Positions 52,721-63,594 of a stretch of 64,000 nucleotides of DNA are shown here, in pieces. A program made the translations under genes and the position numbers. Numbering within the stretch: the first letter of the stretch is position 1; each line of letters opens with the position of its first letter. Under the pieces are notes generated by a model. That model was not told the DNA's origin. It made no database searches and saw only the letters and a list, made by a program, of their open reading frames with translations. Source of the DNA: Calliopsis andreniformis (taxonomy: Eukaryota; Arthropoda; Insecta; Hymenoptera; Andrenidae); assembly GCF_051401765.1 (NCBI RefSeq), contig NW_027480569.1:1052944-1116943 (forward strand), read 5' to 3'.

Positions 52721-53921
52721 AGGATTCAGGATAGAGGATTCAGGATTGAGGATTGACGATTGAGGATTGAGTATTGAGGATTGATTATTGAGGATTGAAG
52801 ATTGAGGATTGAGGATTGAGGGTTGAGAATTGAGAATTGGGGATTGAGGGTGAGGGCTGAGGGTTGAGGATTGAGGTTTGAGGACTGAGGACTGAGGATT
52901 GAGGATTGAGAATTGAGGATTGAGGATTGAGAATTGAAGGTTGAGGATTGGGTATTGAGGATTGAAGAATGAGGATTGAGGATTGAGGATTGAGGATTGA
53001 GGATTGAAGATTGAGCATTGAGGATTGAAGATTGACGATTGAGGATTGAGGGGTGAGGATTGAGGATTGAGGATTGAGGATTGAGTATTGAATATCGAGT
53101 ATTGAGGATTGAGGATTGAGGATTGAGGGTTGAGGATTGAGGACTGAGGATTGAGGATTGAGGATTGAGGATGATGTCTGAGGTTTGAGGATTGAGGTTT
53201 GAGGACTGAGGACTGAGGGTTGAGGATTGAGGATTGAGGATTGAGGGTTGAGTATTGAAGATTGAGTATTAAGGATTGAAGATTGAGGATTAAGGATTGA
53301 TAATTGAGGATTGAGGATTGAGGATTGAAGATTGAGGACTGGGGACTGAGGATTGAAGATTGAGGATTGAATATTGAGTGTTGAGGATTGAGGACTGAGG
53401 ATTGAGGATGAGGGTCGAAGGTTGAGGTTTGAGGTTTCAGGACTGAGGACTGAGGATTGAGGATTGAGAATTGAGGATTGTGGATTGAGGATTGTAGATT
53501 GAGGATTGAGGATTGAGGATTGAGGATTGAGGATAGAAGATTGAGGATTGGGTATTGAGGACTGAGGAATGAGGATCGAGGATTGAGGATTGAGGATTGA
53601 GGATTGAAGATTGAGTATTGAGGATTGATGATTGGCGATTGAGGATTGAGGATTGAGGATTGAGGATTGAGGATTGAGCATTGAATATTGAGTATTGAGG
53701 ATTGAAGATTGAGCATTGAGGATTGAGTATTGAGGATTGAGGATTGAAGATTGAGGATTGGGGACTGAGTGTTGAGGGTTGAGTGATGAGAATTGATGTT
53801 TGTGGATAGAGAGTTGAAGATTGCAGATTGAGTATTGAGTATTGAAAACTGTGAATTGAGGATATTCTATTGAGGGTTGAGGATTGACAACTGATTGTGG
53901 AGGACTGAGTGCTGAAGATTG
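52721..53921 (+). repeat. Tandem block R3, copy 2 (1,201 bp)
   Basis: Direct copy of the previous block, ending with the B-cassette at 53,763. It keeps the two units missing from copy 1. The adjacency and high similarity point to a recent tandem duplication (inference). Confidence 0.9.
53763..53921 (+). repeat. B-cassette, subtype b1
   Basis: Standard b1 core; ends R3 copy 2. Confidence 0.85.
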
Positions 53922-54147
53922 AGGATTCAGGATTGAGGATTCAGGACTGAGGTTTGAGGATTGAGGATTGAGGATTGAGGATTGAGGATTGAGGATTGAT
54001 GATTGACGATTGAGGATTGAGGATTGAGGATTGAGGATTGAGGATTGAGGATTGAGTATTGCATATCGAGTATTGAGGATTGAAGATTGAGGATTGAGGA
54101 TCGAGGATTGAGGATTGAGGATTGAGGATTGAAGATTGAGTATTGGG

Positions 54148-54305
54148 GCTGAGTGTTGGGGGTTGTGTGATGAGAATTGAAGTTTGTGGATAGAGAGCTG
54201 AAGATTGCAGATTGAGTATTGAGTATTGAAAACTGTGAATTGAGGATATTCTATTGAGGGTTGAGGATTGACAACTGATTGTGGAGGACTGAGTGCTGAA
54301 GATTG
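54148..54305 (+). repeat. B-cassette, b3 head with b1 tail
   Basis: Head and GAATTGAAGTTTG are of b3 type; the tail (GTGGAGGACTGAGTGCTG) is of b1 type. It also reads GTTGGGGGTTGTGTG near the start. Confidence 0.85.
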
Positions 54306-54748
54306 AGGATTCAGGATAGAGGATTCAGGACTGAGGTTTGAGGACTGAGGATTGAGGATTGAGGATTGAGGATTGAGGATTGAGGATTCAGGATTGAAGA
54401 TTGAGGATTGGGTATTGAGGATTGAGGAATGAGGAATGAGGATTTAGGATTGAGGATTGAGGATTGAGGATTGTGGATTGAAGATTGAACATTGAGGATT
54501 GAATATTGAGTGTTGAGGATTGAGGATTGAGTATTGAAGATTGAGTATTGAGGATTGAAGATTGAGGATTAAGGATTGATAATTGAGGATTGAGGATTGA
54601 GGATTGAGGATTGAAGATTGAGGACTGGGGACTGAGGATTGAACATTGAGGATTGAGGATTGAGGATTGAGGATTGAGCATTGAGGATTGAAAATTCAGT
54701 ATGGAGGATTGTAGATTGAGAATTGACGATTGAGGATTGAACATTGAG

Positions 54749-54907
54749 GACTGAGTGTTGATGGTTGAGTGATGAGAATTGATGTTTGTGGATAGAGATT
54801 TGAAGATTGCAGATTGAACATTGAGTATTGAAAACTCTGAATTGAGGATAATCTATTGTGGATTGAGGATTGACAACTGATAGTTGAGGACTGAGTGCTG
54901 AAGATTG
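54749..54907 (+). repeat. B-cassette, subtype b2
   Basis: b2 copy of 48,611 at offset 6,138; the core reads GATAATCTATTG. Confidence 0.85.
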
Positions 54908-55174
54908 AGGATTCAGGATTGAGGATACAGGACTGAGGATTGAGGACGGAGGATTGAGGATTGAGGATTGAGGATTGAGGATTGAGGATTGCGGATTGAA
55001 GATTGAGGATTGGTTATTGAGGATTGAGGAATGAGGAATGAGGATTGAGGATTGAGGGTTGAGGATTGAGGATTGAGGATGAGGACTGAGGGTTGAGGAC
55101 TGAGGATTGAGGATTGAAGATTGAGTACTGAGGATTGAAGATTGAGAATTGAGGGTTGAGGATTGAACATTGAG

Positions 55175-55333
55175 GACTGAGTGTTGAGCGTTGAGTGACG
55201 AGAATTGATATTTGTGGATAGAGATTTGAAGATTGCAGATTGAGTATTGAGTATTGAAAACTCTGAATTGAGGATATTCTATTGAGGATTGAGGATTGAT
55301 AGCTGATTGTTGAGGACTGAGTGCTGAAGATTG
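55175..55333 (+). repeat. B-cassette, subtype b2
   Basis: Starts the alternating b2/b3 series; it has TTGAGCGTTGAGTGACG and TTGATAGCTG. Confidence 0.85.
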
Positions 55334-55671
55334 AGGATTCAGGAATTCAGAATTGAGGTTTGAGGACTGAGGACTGAGGATTGAGGATTGAGAATTGAGG
55401 ATTGAGGATTGAGGATTGAGGATTGAAGATTGAGGATTGGATATTGAGGATTGAAGAATGAGGATTGAGGATTGAGGATTGAGGACAGAGGATTGAGTGT
55501 TGAGGATTGAGGATTGATGATTGACGATTGAGGATTGAGGATTGAGGATTGAGGATTGAGGATTGAGGATTGAGGATTGAGTATTGAATATCGAGTATTG
55601 AGAATTGAAGATTGAGGATTGAGGATCGGGATTGAGGATTGAGGATTGAGGATTGAAGATTGAGGATTGGG

Positions 55672-55829
55672 GCTGAGTGTTGAGGGTTGAGTGATGAGAA
55701 TTGAAGTTTGTGGATAGAGAGTTGAAGATTGCAGATTGAGTATTGAGTATTGAAAACTGTGAATTGAGGATATTCTATTGAGGTTTGAGGATTGACAACT
55801 GATTGTTGAGGACTCAGGGCTGAAGATTG
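55672..55829 (+). repeat. B-cassette, subtype b3
   Basis: b3 copy with the GACTCAGGGCTG tail. Confidence 0.85.
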
Positions 55830-56195
55830 AGGATTCAGGATTGAGGATTCAGGATTGAGGTTTGAGGACTGAGGATTGGCGATTGAGGATTGAGGATTGA
55901 GTATTGAGGATTGAAGATTCAGGATTTGGTATTGAGGGTTGAACATTGAGTATTGAGGATTGAGGATTGAGGATTGAGGATTGAAGGTTGAGTATTGAGG
56001 ATTGAAGATTGAGGATTGAGAATTGATAATTGAGGATTGAGGATTGAGGATTGAAGATTGAGGATTGGGGACTGAGGATTGTTGATTGAGGATTGAGGAT
56101 TGAGGATTGAGGATTGAGGATTGAGCATTGAGGATTGAAGATTCAGTATGGAGGATTGAAGATAGAGAATTGAGGATTGAGGATTGAACATTGAG

Positions 56196-56354
56196 GACTG
56201 AGTGTTGAGGGTTGAGTGACGATAATTGATGTTTGTGGATAGAGATTTGAAGATTGCAGATTGAGTATTGAGTATTGAAAACTCTGAATTGAGGATATTC
56301 TATTGAGGATTGAGGATTGACAACTGACTGTTGAGGACTGAGTGCTGAAGATTG
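56196..56354 (+). repeat. B-cassette, subtype b2
   Basis: b2 copy with GACGATAATTG and TTGACAACTGACTG. Confidence 0.85.
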
Positions 56355-56360
56355 AGGATT

Positions 56361-57907
56361 CAGGATTGAGGATTCAGGATTGAGGATTGAGGATTGAGGA
56401 TTCAGGATTGAAGATTGAGGATTGGGTATTGAGGATTGAGGAATGAGGAATGAGGATTTAGGATTGAGGATTGAGGATTGAGGACGGAGGATTGAGGATT
56501 GAGGATTGAGGATTGAGGATTGAGGATTGAGGATTGCGGATTGAAGATTGAGGATTGGGTATTGAGGATTGAGGAATGAGGAATGAGGATTGAGGATTGA
56601 GGGTTGAGGATTGAGGATTGAGGATGAGGACTGAGGGTTGAGGACTGAGGATTGAGGATTGAAGATTGAGTACTGAGGATTGAAGATTGAGGATTGAGGA
56701 TTGAGGATTGAGGATTGAGGATGTGGGCTGGGGGCTGAGGATTGAGGTTTGAGGACTGAGGAATGAGGGTTGAGGGTTGAGAATTGAGGATTGAGGATTG
56801 AGAATCGAAGATTGAGGATTGGGTATTGAGGATTGAAGAATGAGGATTGAGGATTGAGGATTGAGGGTTGAGGATTGACGATTGAGGATTGAGGATTGAG
56901 GATTCAGGATTGAGGGTTGAGGATTGAGGATTGAGGGTTGAGTATTGAGGATTGAAGATTGAGGATTGGGTATTGAGGATAGAATATTGAGGATGGAGGA
57001 TTGAGGATTGAGGATTGAGGATTGAGGATTGAAGATTGATTATTGAGGAGTGAAGATTGAGGATTGCGTATTGAGGATTGAGGATTGAGGATTGAAAGAT
57101 GAGGATTGGGGATTGAGGATTGACGATTGAGGATTGAGTATTGAGGATTGATTATTGAGGATTGAAGATTGAGGATTGAGGATTGAGGACTGAGAATTGA
57201 GAATTGGGGATTGAGGATGAGGGCTGAGGGTTGAGGATTGAGGTTTGAGGACTGAGGACTGAGGATTGAGGATTGAGAATTGAGGATTGAGGATTGAGAA
57301 TTGAAGGTTGAGGATTGGGTATTGAGGATTGAAGAATGAGGATTGAGGATTGAGGATTGAGGATTGAGGATTGAAGATTGAGCATTGAGGATTGAAGATT
57401 GACGATTGAGGATTGAGGATTGAGGGTTGAGGATTGAGGATTGAGTATTGAATATCGAGTATTGAGGATTGAAGGTTGAGGATTGAGGATTGAGGATTGA
57501 GGATTGAGGATTGAGGATTGAAGATTGAGGATTGGGGACTGAGTGTTGAGGGTTGAGTGATGAGAGTTGATGATTGTGAATAGAGAGTTGAAGATTGCAG
57601 ATTGAGTATTGAGTATTGAAAACTGTGAATTGAGGATATTCTATTGAGGTTTGAGGATTGACAACTGATTGTTGAGGACTCAGGGCTGAAGATTGAAGAT
57701 TGAGTATTGAGGATTGAAGATTGAGGATTGAGAATTGATAATTGAGGATTGAGGATTGAGGATTGAAGATTGAGGATTGGGGACTGAGGATTGTAGGTTG
57801 AGGATTGAGCATTGAGGATTGAGGATTGAGGATTGAGCATTGAGGATTGAAGATTCAGTATGGAGGATTGAAGATAGAGAATTGAGGATAGAGGATTGAA
57901 CATTGAG
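56361..57907 (+). repeat. Domain B stretch between the R4 copies
   Basis: Contains one B-cassette at 57,537, a head-tail hybrid. The rest is heptamer units related to 48,780-49,340 and 49,380-49,740. I see nothing else in it. Confidence 0.7.
57537..57695 (+). repeat. B-cassette, b1-like head with b3 tail
   Basis: Head reads GGACTGAGTG and GAGAGTTGATGATTG, close to b1; the tail GACTCAGGGCTG is of b3 type. Confidence 0.85.
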
Positions 57908-58066
57908 GACTGAGTGTTGAGCGTTGAGTGACGAGAATTGATATTTGTGGATAGAGATTTGAAGATTGCAGATTGAGTATTGAGTATTGAAAACTCTGAA
58001 TTGAGGATATTCTATTGAGGATTGAGGATTGACAGCTGATTGTTGAGGACTGAGTGCTGAAGATTG
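57908..58066 (+). repeat. B-cassette, subtype b2
   Basis: Copy of 55,175, with TTGAGCGTTGAGTGACG and TTGACAGCTG. Confidence 0.85.
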
Positions 58067-58398
58067 AGGATTCAGGAATTCAGAATTGAGGTTTGAAGAC
58101 TGAGGACTGAGGATTGAGGATTGAGAATTGAGGATTGAGGATTGAGGATTGAGGATTGAAGATTGAGGATTGGATATTGAGGATTGAAGAATGAGGATTG
58201 AGGATTGAGGATTGAGGACTGAGGATTGAGTGTTGAGGATTGAGGATTGATGATTGACGATTGAGGATTGAGGATTGAGGATTGAGGATTGAGGATTGAG
58301 GATTGAGTATTGAATATCGAGTGTTGAGAATTGAAGATTGAGGATTGAGGATCGAGGATTGAGGATTGAGGATTGAGGATTGAAGATTGAGGATTGGG

Positions 58399-58556
58399 GC
58401 TGAGTGTTGAGGGTTGAGTGATGAGAATTGAAGTTTGCGGATAGAGAGTTGAAGATTGCAGATTGAGTATTGAGTATTGAAAACTGTGAATTGAGGATAT
58501 TCTATTGAGGTTTGAGGATTGACAACTGATTGTTGAGGACTCAGGGCTGAAGATTG
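58399..58556 (+). repeat. B-cassette, subtype b3
   Basis: Copy of 55,672 with GTTTGCGG in place of GTTTGTGG. Confidence 0.85.
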
Positions 58557-58957
58557 AGGATTCAGGATTGAGGATTCAGGATTGAGGATTGAGGACTGAG
58601 GATTGGCGATTGAGGATTGAGGATTGAGTATTGAGGATTGAAGATTCAGGATTTGGTATTGAGGGTTGAACATTGAGTATTGAGGATTGAAGACTGAGGA
58701 TTCACGATTGAGGATTGAGGATTGAGGATTGAGGATTGAGGATTGAAGGTTGAGTATTGAGGATTGAAGATTGAGGATTGAGAATTGATAATTGAGGATT
58801 GAGGATTGAGGATTGAAGATTGAGGATTGGGGACTGAGGATTGTTGATTGAGGATTGAGGATTGAGGATTGAGGATTGAGGATTGAGCATTGAGGATTGA
58901 AGATTCAGTATGGCGGATTGAAGATAGAGAATTGAGGATTGAGGATTGAACATTGAG

Positions 58958-59116
58958 GACTGAGTGTTGAGGGTTGAGTGACGATAATTGATGTTTGTGG
59001 ATAGAGATTTGAAGATTGCAGATTGAGTATTGAGTATTGAAAACTCTGAATTGAGGATATTCTATGGAGGATTGAGGATTGACAACTGACTGTTGAGGAC
59101 TGAGTGCTGAAGATTG
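58958..59116 (+). repeat. B-cassette, subtype b2
   Basis: Copy of 56,196; the core reads TTCTATGGAGG. It is the last B-cassette of the window. Confidence 0.85.
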
Positions 59117-59878
59117 AGGATTCAGGATTGAGGATTCAGAATTGAGGTTTGAGGACTGAGGATTGAGGATTGAAGATTGAGTGTTGAGGATTGAAGATTG
59201 AGGGTTGAGGATTGAGGATTGAGGATTGAGGATGAGGGCTGAGGGTTGATGATTGAGGTTTCAGGACTGAGGACTGAGGATTGAGGATTGAGAATTGAGG
59301 ATTCCGGATTGAGTATTGAAAATTGAGGATTGGATATTGAGGATTGAAGAATGAGGATTGAGGATTGAGGATTGAGGACTGAGGATTGAGGATTGAGGAT
59401 TGAGGATGATGTCTGAGGTTTGAGGATTGAGGTTTGAGGACTGAGGACTGAGGGTTGAGGATTGAGGATTGAGGATTGGGGATTGAGGATTGAATATTGA
59501 GGATTGGGGACTGAGGATTGAAGATTGAGGATTGAGGATTGAGTATTGAGGATTGAGGATTGAGGATTGAAGGTTGAGTAATGAGGATTGAAATTGTGTA
59601 TTGAGGTTTGAGGATTGAGGATTGAGGATTGAAGATTGAGGATTGAGGATTGAAGATTGAGGATTGAGGATTGAAGTTTGAGAATTGAGTGTTGAGGGTT
59701 GAGGATTGAGGATGAGGGCTGAGGGCTGATGATTGAGGTTTGAGGTGTGAGGACTGAGGAATGAGGATCGAGGATTGAGGATTGAGGATTGAGGATTGAG
59801 GATTGAAGATTGAGTATTGAGGATTGATGATTGGCGATTGAGGATTGAGGATTGAGGATTGAGGATTGAAGATTGAGG
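59117..59878 (+). repeat. Mosaic junction between domain B and the resumed domain A
   Basis: From about 59,211 to 59,760 the sequence follows 50,561-51,110 with an offset of 8,650 (shared marks include GATGAGGGCT at 50,581 and 59,231). At GGACTGAGGAATGAGGATCG, about 59,750-59,770, it switches to the series found near 52,360-52,480 and 53,560-53,680. By about 59,867 it follows 33,801 onward. Three source segments therefore meet in under 800 bp, which looks like a set of recombination junctions. The exact breakpoints are blurred because all parts share the heptamer. Confidence 0.7.
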
Positions 59879-62116
59879 ATTGAAGATTGAGTATTGATGA
59901 TTGAATGTTGAGGATTGAGGATTGAGGATTGAGGATTGAGGATTGTGTATTGAGGATTGAGGAATGAGGATTGAGGATTGATGTTTGAGGATTGAGGATT
60001 GCAGATTGAGTATTGAGGATTGAAGATTGAGGATTGAGGATTGAGGATTGAGGAATGAGGATTGAAGATTGAGTATTGAGGATTGAAGATTGAGGATACA
60101 GGATTGGGTACTGAGGATGGAGAATGAGGGCTGAGGGTTGAGGATTGAGGATTGAGAAATGAGGATTGAGGATTGAGGATTGAAATTGAGGATTGGGTAT
60201 TGAGGATTGAAGAATGAGTATTGAGGAGTTAGGATTGAGGATTGAGGATTGAGGATTGAAGATTGAGGATTGGGTATTGAGGATTGAAGAATGAGGATTG
60301 AGGACTGAGGATTGAGGATTGAGGATTGAAGATTGAGTGTTGAGGATTGAAGATTGAGGATTGAGGATTGATGATTGAGGATTGAGGAGTGAAGATTGAG
60401 TATTGAGGATTGAAGGTTGAGGATTGAGTATTGAGGATTGAGGATTCAGGGTTGAAGATTGAGGATTGAGGATTGAGGAATGAGGATTGAGGATTAAGGA
60501 TTGAAGATTGAGTATTGAGGATGGAAGATTGAGGTTTGAAGATTGAGTATTGATGATTGAATATTGAGGATTGAGGATTGAGGATTGAGGATTGAGGATT
60601 GAGGATTGAAATTGAGGATTGGGTATTGAGGATTGAAGAATGAGGATTGAGGAATTAGGATTGAGGATTGAGGTTTGAGGAACGAGGATTGAGGATTGAG
60701 GATTGATGACTGAGGATTGACGACTGAGAATTGAGGATTGAGGATGATGTTTGAAGATTGAGTATTGAGGATTGAATATTGAGGATTGAGGATTGAGGAT
60801 TGAGGACTGAGGATCGAGGATTGAAGATTGAGAATTGAGGATTGAAGATTGAGGGTTGAGCATTGAGGATTGAGGATTGAGGATTGAGGATTGGGTATTG
60901 AGGATTGAGGAATGAGGATTGAGGATTGAGGTTTGAGGATTGAGGATTGCAGATTGAGTGTTGAGGATAGAAGGTGGAGGATTGAGGATTGAGGATTGAG
61001 GAATGACGATTGAAGGTTGAGTATTGAGGATTGAAGATTGAGGATAGAGTATTGTGTACTGAGGATGGAGGATGATGGCTGAGGGCTGAGGATTGAGGAT
61101 TGAGAAATGAGGACTGCGGATTGAGGATTGAAATTGAGGATTGGGTATTGACGATTGAAGAATGAGGGTTGAGGAATTAGGATTGAGGATTGAGGATTGA
61201 GGATTGAAGATTGAGGGTTGGGTATTGAGGATAGAAGAATGAGGATTGAGGATTGAGGATAGGGGATTGAGGATTGAAGATTGAGTGTTGAGGATTGAAG
61301 ATTGAGGATTGAGGATTGAGGATTGAGGATTGAAGATTGAGTATTGAGGATTGAAGATTGAGGATTGAGTATTGAGGATTGAGGATTCAGGGTTGAAGAT
61401 TGAGGATTGAGGATTGAGGATTGAGGATTGAGGATTGAGGATTGAAGATTGAATATTGATGATTGAATATTGATGATTGAATATTGAGGACTGAGGATTG
61501 AGGGTTGTGGATTGAGGAAGAGGATTGAATATTTATGTTTGAGGTCTGAGGATTAAGGATTGAGGATTGAGAATTGAGGATTGAGGATTGATGATTGAAG
61601 ATTGAGGATTGGGTATTTAGGATTGAAGAATGAGGATTGAGGATTGAGGTATGAGGATTGAGGATTGAAGATTGAGTATTGATGATTGAATATTGAGGAT
61701 TGAGGATTGAGGATTGACGACTGAGTATTGAGGATTGAGGATTGCTGATTGAAGATTCAGTATTGAGGATTGAATGTTGCGGGTTGAGGATTGAGGATTG
61801 AGGATTGAAGATTGAGTATTGAGTGTGGAAGGTTGAGGATTGTGGATTGAGAATTAAGGATTGAGGATTGAATATTGTAGATTGAGTATTGATGCCTGAG
61901 GATTGAGGATTGAGGATTGAGGGTTGAGGATTGAGGATTGAAGATTGAGTATTGAGGATTGAAGATTGAGGGTTGAAGATTGAGTATTGATGATTGAATA
62001 TTGAGGATTGAGGATTGAGGATTGAGGATTGAGGATTGAGGATAGAGGATTGAGGATTGAAGATTGAGTATTGATGATTGAATATTGAGGATTGAGGATT
62101 GAGGTTTGAGGATTGA

Positions 62117-62218
62117 GGACGAGGACTGACGGTAGAGGATTTAGGTTTGAGGATTGAGGATTGAGGACTGAGGATTGAGGATGAGTGCTAAGCGTCGGGG
62201 ATTGAGGTTCGACGACTG
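62117..62218 (+). repeat. A-cassette, subtype a5
   Basis: Copy of 36,051 at offset 26,066; the first A-cassette after domain B. Confidence 0.85.
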
Positions 62219-63594
62219 AGGACTGAGGACTGAGGATTGAGAATTGTGGATTGATGTTTGAGGATTGAAGATTGAGGATTGGGTATTGAGGATTGAAGAA
62301 TGAGGATTGAGAATTGAGGATTGAGGATTGAGGATTGAAGATTGAGTATTGATGATTGAATATTGAGGATTGAGGTTTGAGGATTGAGGATGAAGACTGA
62401 GGGTTGAGGATTGAGGTTTGAGGAACGAGGATTGAGGATTGAGGATTGAGGACTAAGGACTGACGATTGAGTATTGAAGATTGAGGATTGATGACTGAGG
62501 ATTGACTACTGAGAATTGAGGATTGAGGATTGATGATTGAAGATTGAGTATTGAGGATTGAATATTGAGGATTGAGGATTGAGGATTGAGGATTGAGGAT
62601 CGAGGATTGAGGATTGAAGATTGAGTATTGAGTATTGAAGGTTGAGGATTGTGGATTGAGGATTAAGTATAGTTGATTGAATATTGTAGATTGAGTATTG
62701 ATGCCTGAGGATTGAGGATTGATGATTGAGGATTGATGATTGAGGATTGAAGGTTGAGTATTGAGGATTGAAGATTGAGGATTGAAGATTGAGTATTGAT
62801 GATTGAATATTGAGGACTGAGGATTGAGGGTTGTGGATTGAGGAAGAGGATTGAATATTTATGTTTGAGGTCTGAGGATTAAGGATTGAGGATTGAGAAT
62901 TGAGGATTGAGGATTGAGGATTGAAGATTGAGGATTGGGTATTTAGGATTGAAGAATGAGGATTGAGGATTGAGGTTTGAGGATTGAGGATTGAAGATTG
63001 AGTATTGATGATTGAATATTGAGGATTGAGGATTGAGGTTTGAGGATTGAGGATGAAGACTGAGGGTTGAGGATTGAGGTTTGGGGAACGAGGATTGAGG
63101 TTGAGGATTGAGGACTAAGGATTGACGATTGTGTATTGAAGATTGAGGATTGATGACTGAGGATTGACGACTGAGAATTGAGGATTGAGGATTGCTGAAT
63201 GAAGATTGAGTATTGAGGATTGAATATTGCGGATTGAGGATTGAGGATTGAGGATTGAGAATTGAGTATTGAGGATTGAGGATTGAAGATTGAGTATTGA
63301 ACGTTGAAGGTTGAGGATTGTGGATTGAGAATTAAGGATTGAGGATTGAATATTGTAGATTGAGTATTCATGCCTGAGGATTGAGGATTGAGGATTGAGG
63401 GTTGAGGATTGAGGATTGAAGATTGAGTATTGAGGATTGAAGATTGAGGGTTGAAGATTGAGTATTGATGATTGAATATTGAGGATTGAGGATTGAGGAT
63501 TGAGGATTGAGGATTGAGGATAGAGGATTGAGGATTGAAGATTGAGTATTGATGATTGAATATTGAGGATTGAGGATTGAGGTTTGAGGATTGA

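Larger units (their letters stand above)
53922..55174 (+). repeat. Domain B stretch with block R2, copy 2
   Basis: Contains B-cassettes 54,148 and 54,749. The part 54,538-55,158 is the partner of 48,400-49,020 at offset 6,138. The cassette at 54,148 combines the head of one B subtype with the tail of another. Confidence 0.75.
55175..56360 (+). repeat. Duplicated block R4, copy 1
   Basis: Runs from B-cassette 55,175 through 55,672 to 56,196. It pairs with 57,908-59,116, the offset moving from 2,733 to 2,727 and then to 2,762. The last step is 35 bp, five units, inserted in copy 2 near 58,690-58,725. Confidence 0.8.
41340..59116 (+). repeat. Domain B of the satellite (HOR type B)
   Basis: The same heptamer continues in the same orientation, but the HOR vocabulary changes. 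Twenty-one copies of a 159-bp B-cassette occur, and no A-, C- or D-cassette is seen. The ATTGATGCCTGAGG string common in domain A is also missing. Spacing between B-cassette starts falls into a short class (371-601 bp) and a long class (1,020-1,739 bp). The domain is itself built of duplicated blocks, listed separately. It looks like a separately homogenised subfamily lying within the A array (inference). Confidence 0.85.
57908..59116 (+). repeat. Duplicated block R4, copy 2
   Basis: Partner of 55,175-56,360, with B-cassettes 57,908, 58,399 and 58,958. It ends domain B; the junction mosaic begins immediately afterwards. Confidence 0.8.
6460..62905 (+). repeat. C-cassette family (about 75 bp, domain A only)
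   Basis: A recurring module from GGGTTGTGG through GAGGACGAGGACTGAGGG, GAATATTGATGTTTG and GGTCTGAGGATTAAGG. Copies start at about 6,460, 8,969, 11,674, 14,757, 16,641, 19,105, 23,380, 25,481, 27,378, 28,453, 30,015, 31,933, 33,139, 35,436, 36,762, 39,125, 61,502 and 62,828, with a headless copy near 20,571. A short form (GAGGAAGAGGATTGAATATTT) occurs at 27,378, 31,933, 35,436, 36,762, 61,502 and 62,828. None is seen in domain B. The coordinates span the family, not one element. Confidence 0.75.
503..63180 (+). repeat. D-cassette family (about 125 bp, domain A only)
   Basis: A module starting GATGAAGACTGAGGG, then GAGGTTTGAGGAACGAGG, GAGGACTAAGGATTGACG, and closing GATTGACGACTGAG. Starts at about 503, 2,645, 3,224, 11,905, 14,988, 16,872, 18,395, 19,203, 19,636, 22,153, 32,158, 36,323, 36,986, 62,389 and 63,052; the copy at 23,611 is cut short after the first 20 bases or so. 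Some copies lose one unit in the middle (GAGGATTGAGGTTGAGG, for example at 32,158). The coordinates span the family. Confidence 0.75.

Noticed and set aside
51539..53716. Overlapping minus-strand frames of 298-351 codons
   Set aside because: Two frames of the same strand are open over nearly the same bases, which a repeat explains and two real genes would not.
42112..59116. B-cassettes as a CRISPR-like array
   Set aside because: The intervals are the same heptamer repeat of variable length, not unique spacers, and no cas gene is present.
59136..60863. 575-codon minus-strand open frame as a repetitive protein gene
   Set aside because: The frame is a direct consequence of a stop-free 7-bp repeat. 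Start codons arise from unit variants such as GAGCATT or from non-ATG starts. The region upstream is the same repeat, and there is no signal peptide or non-repeat domain.
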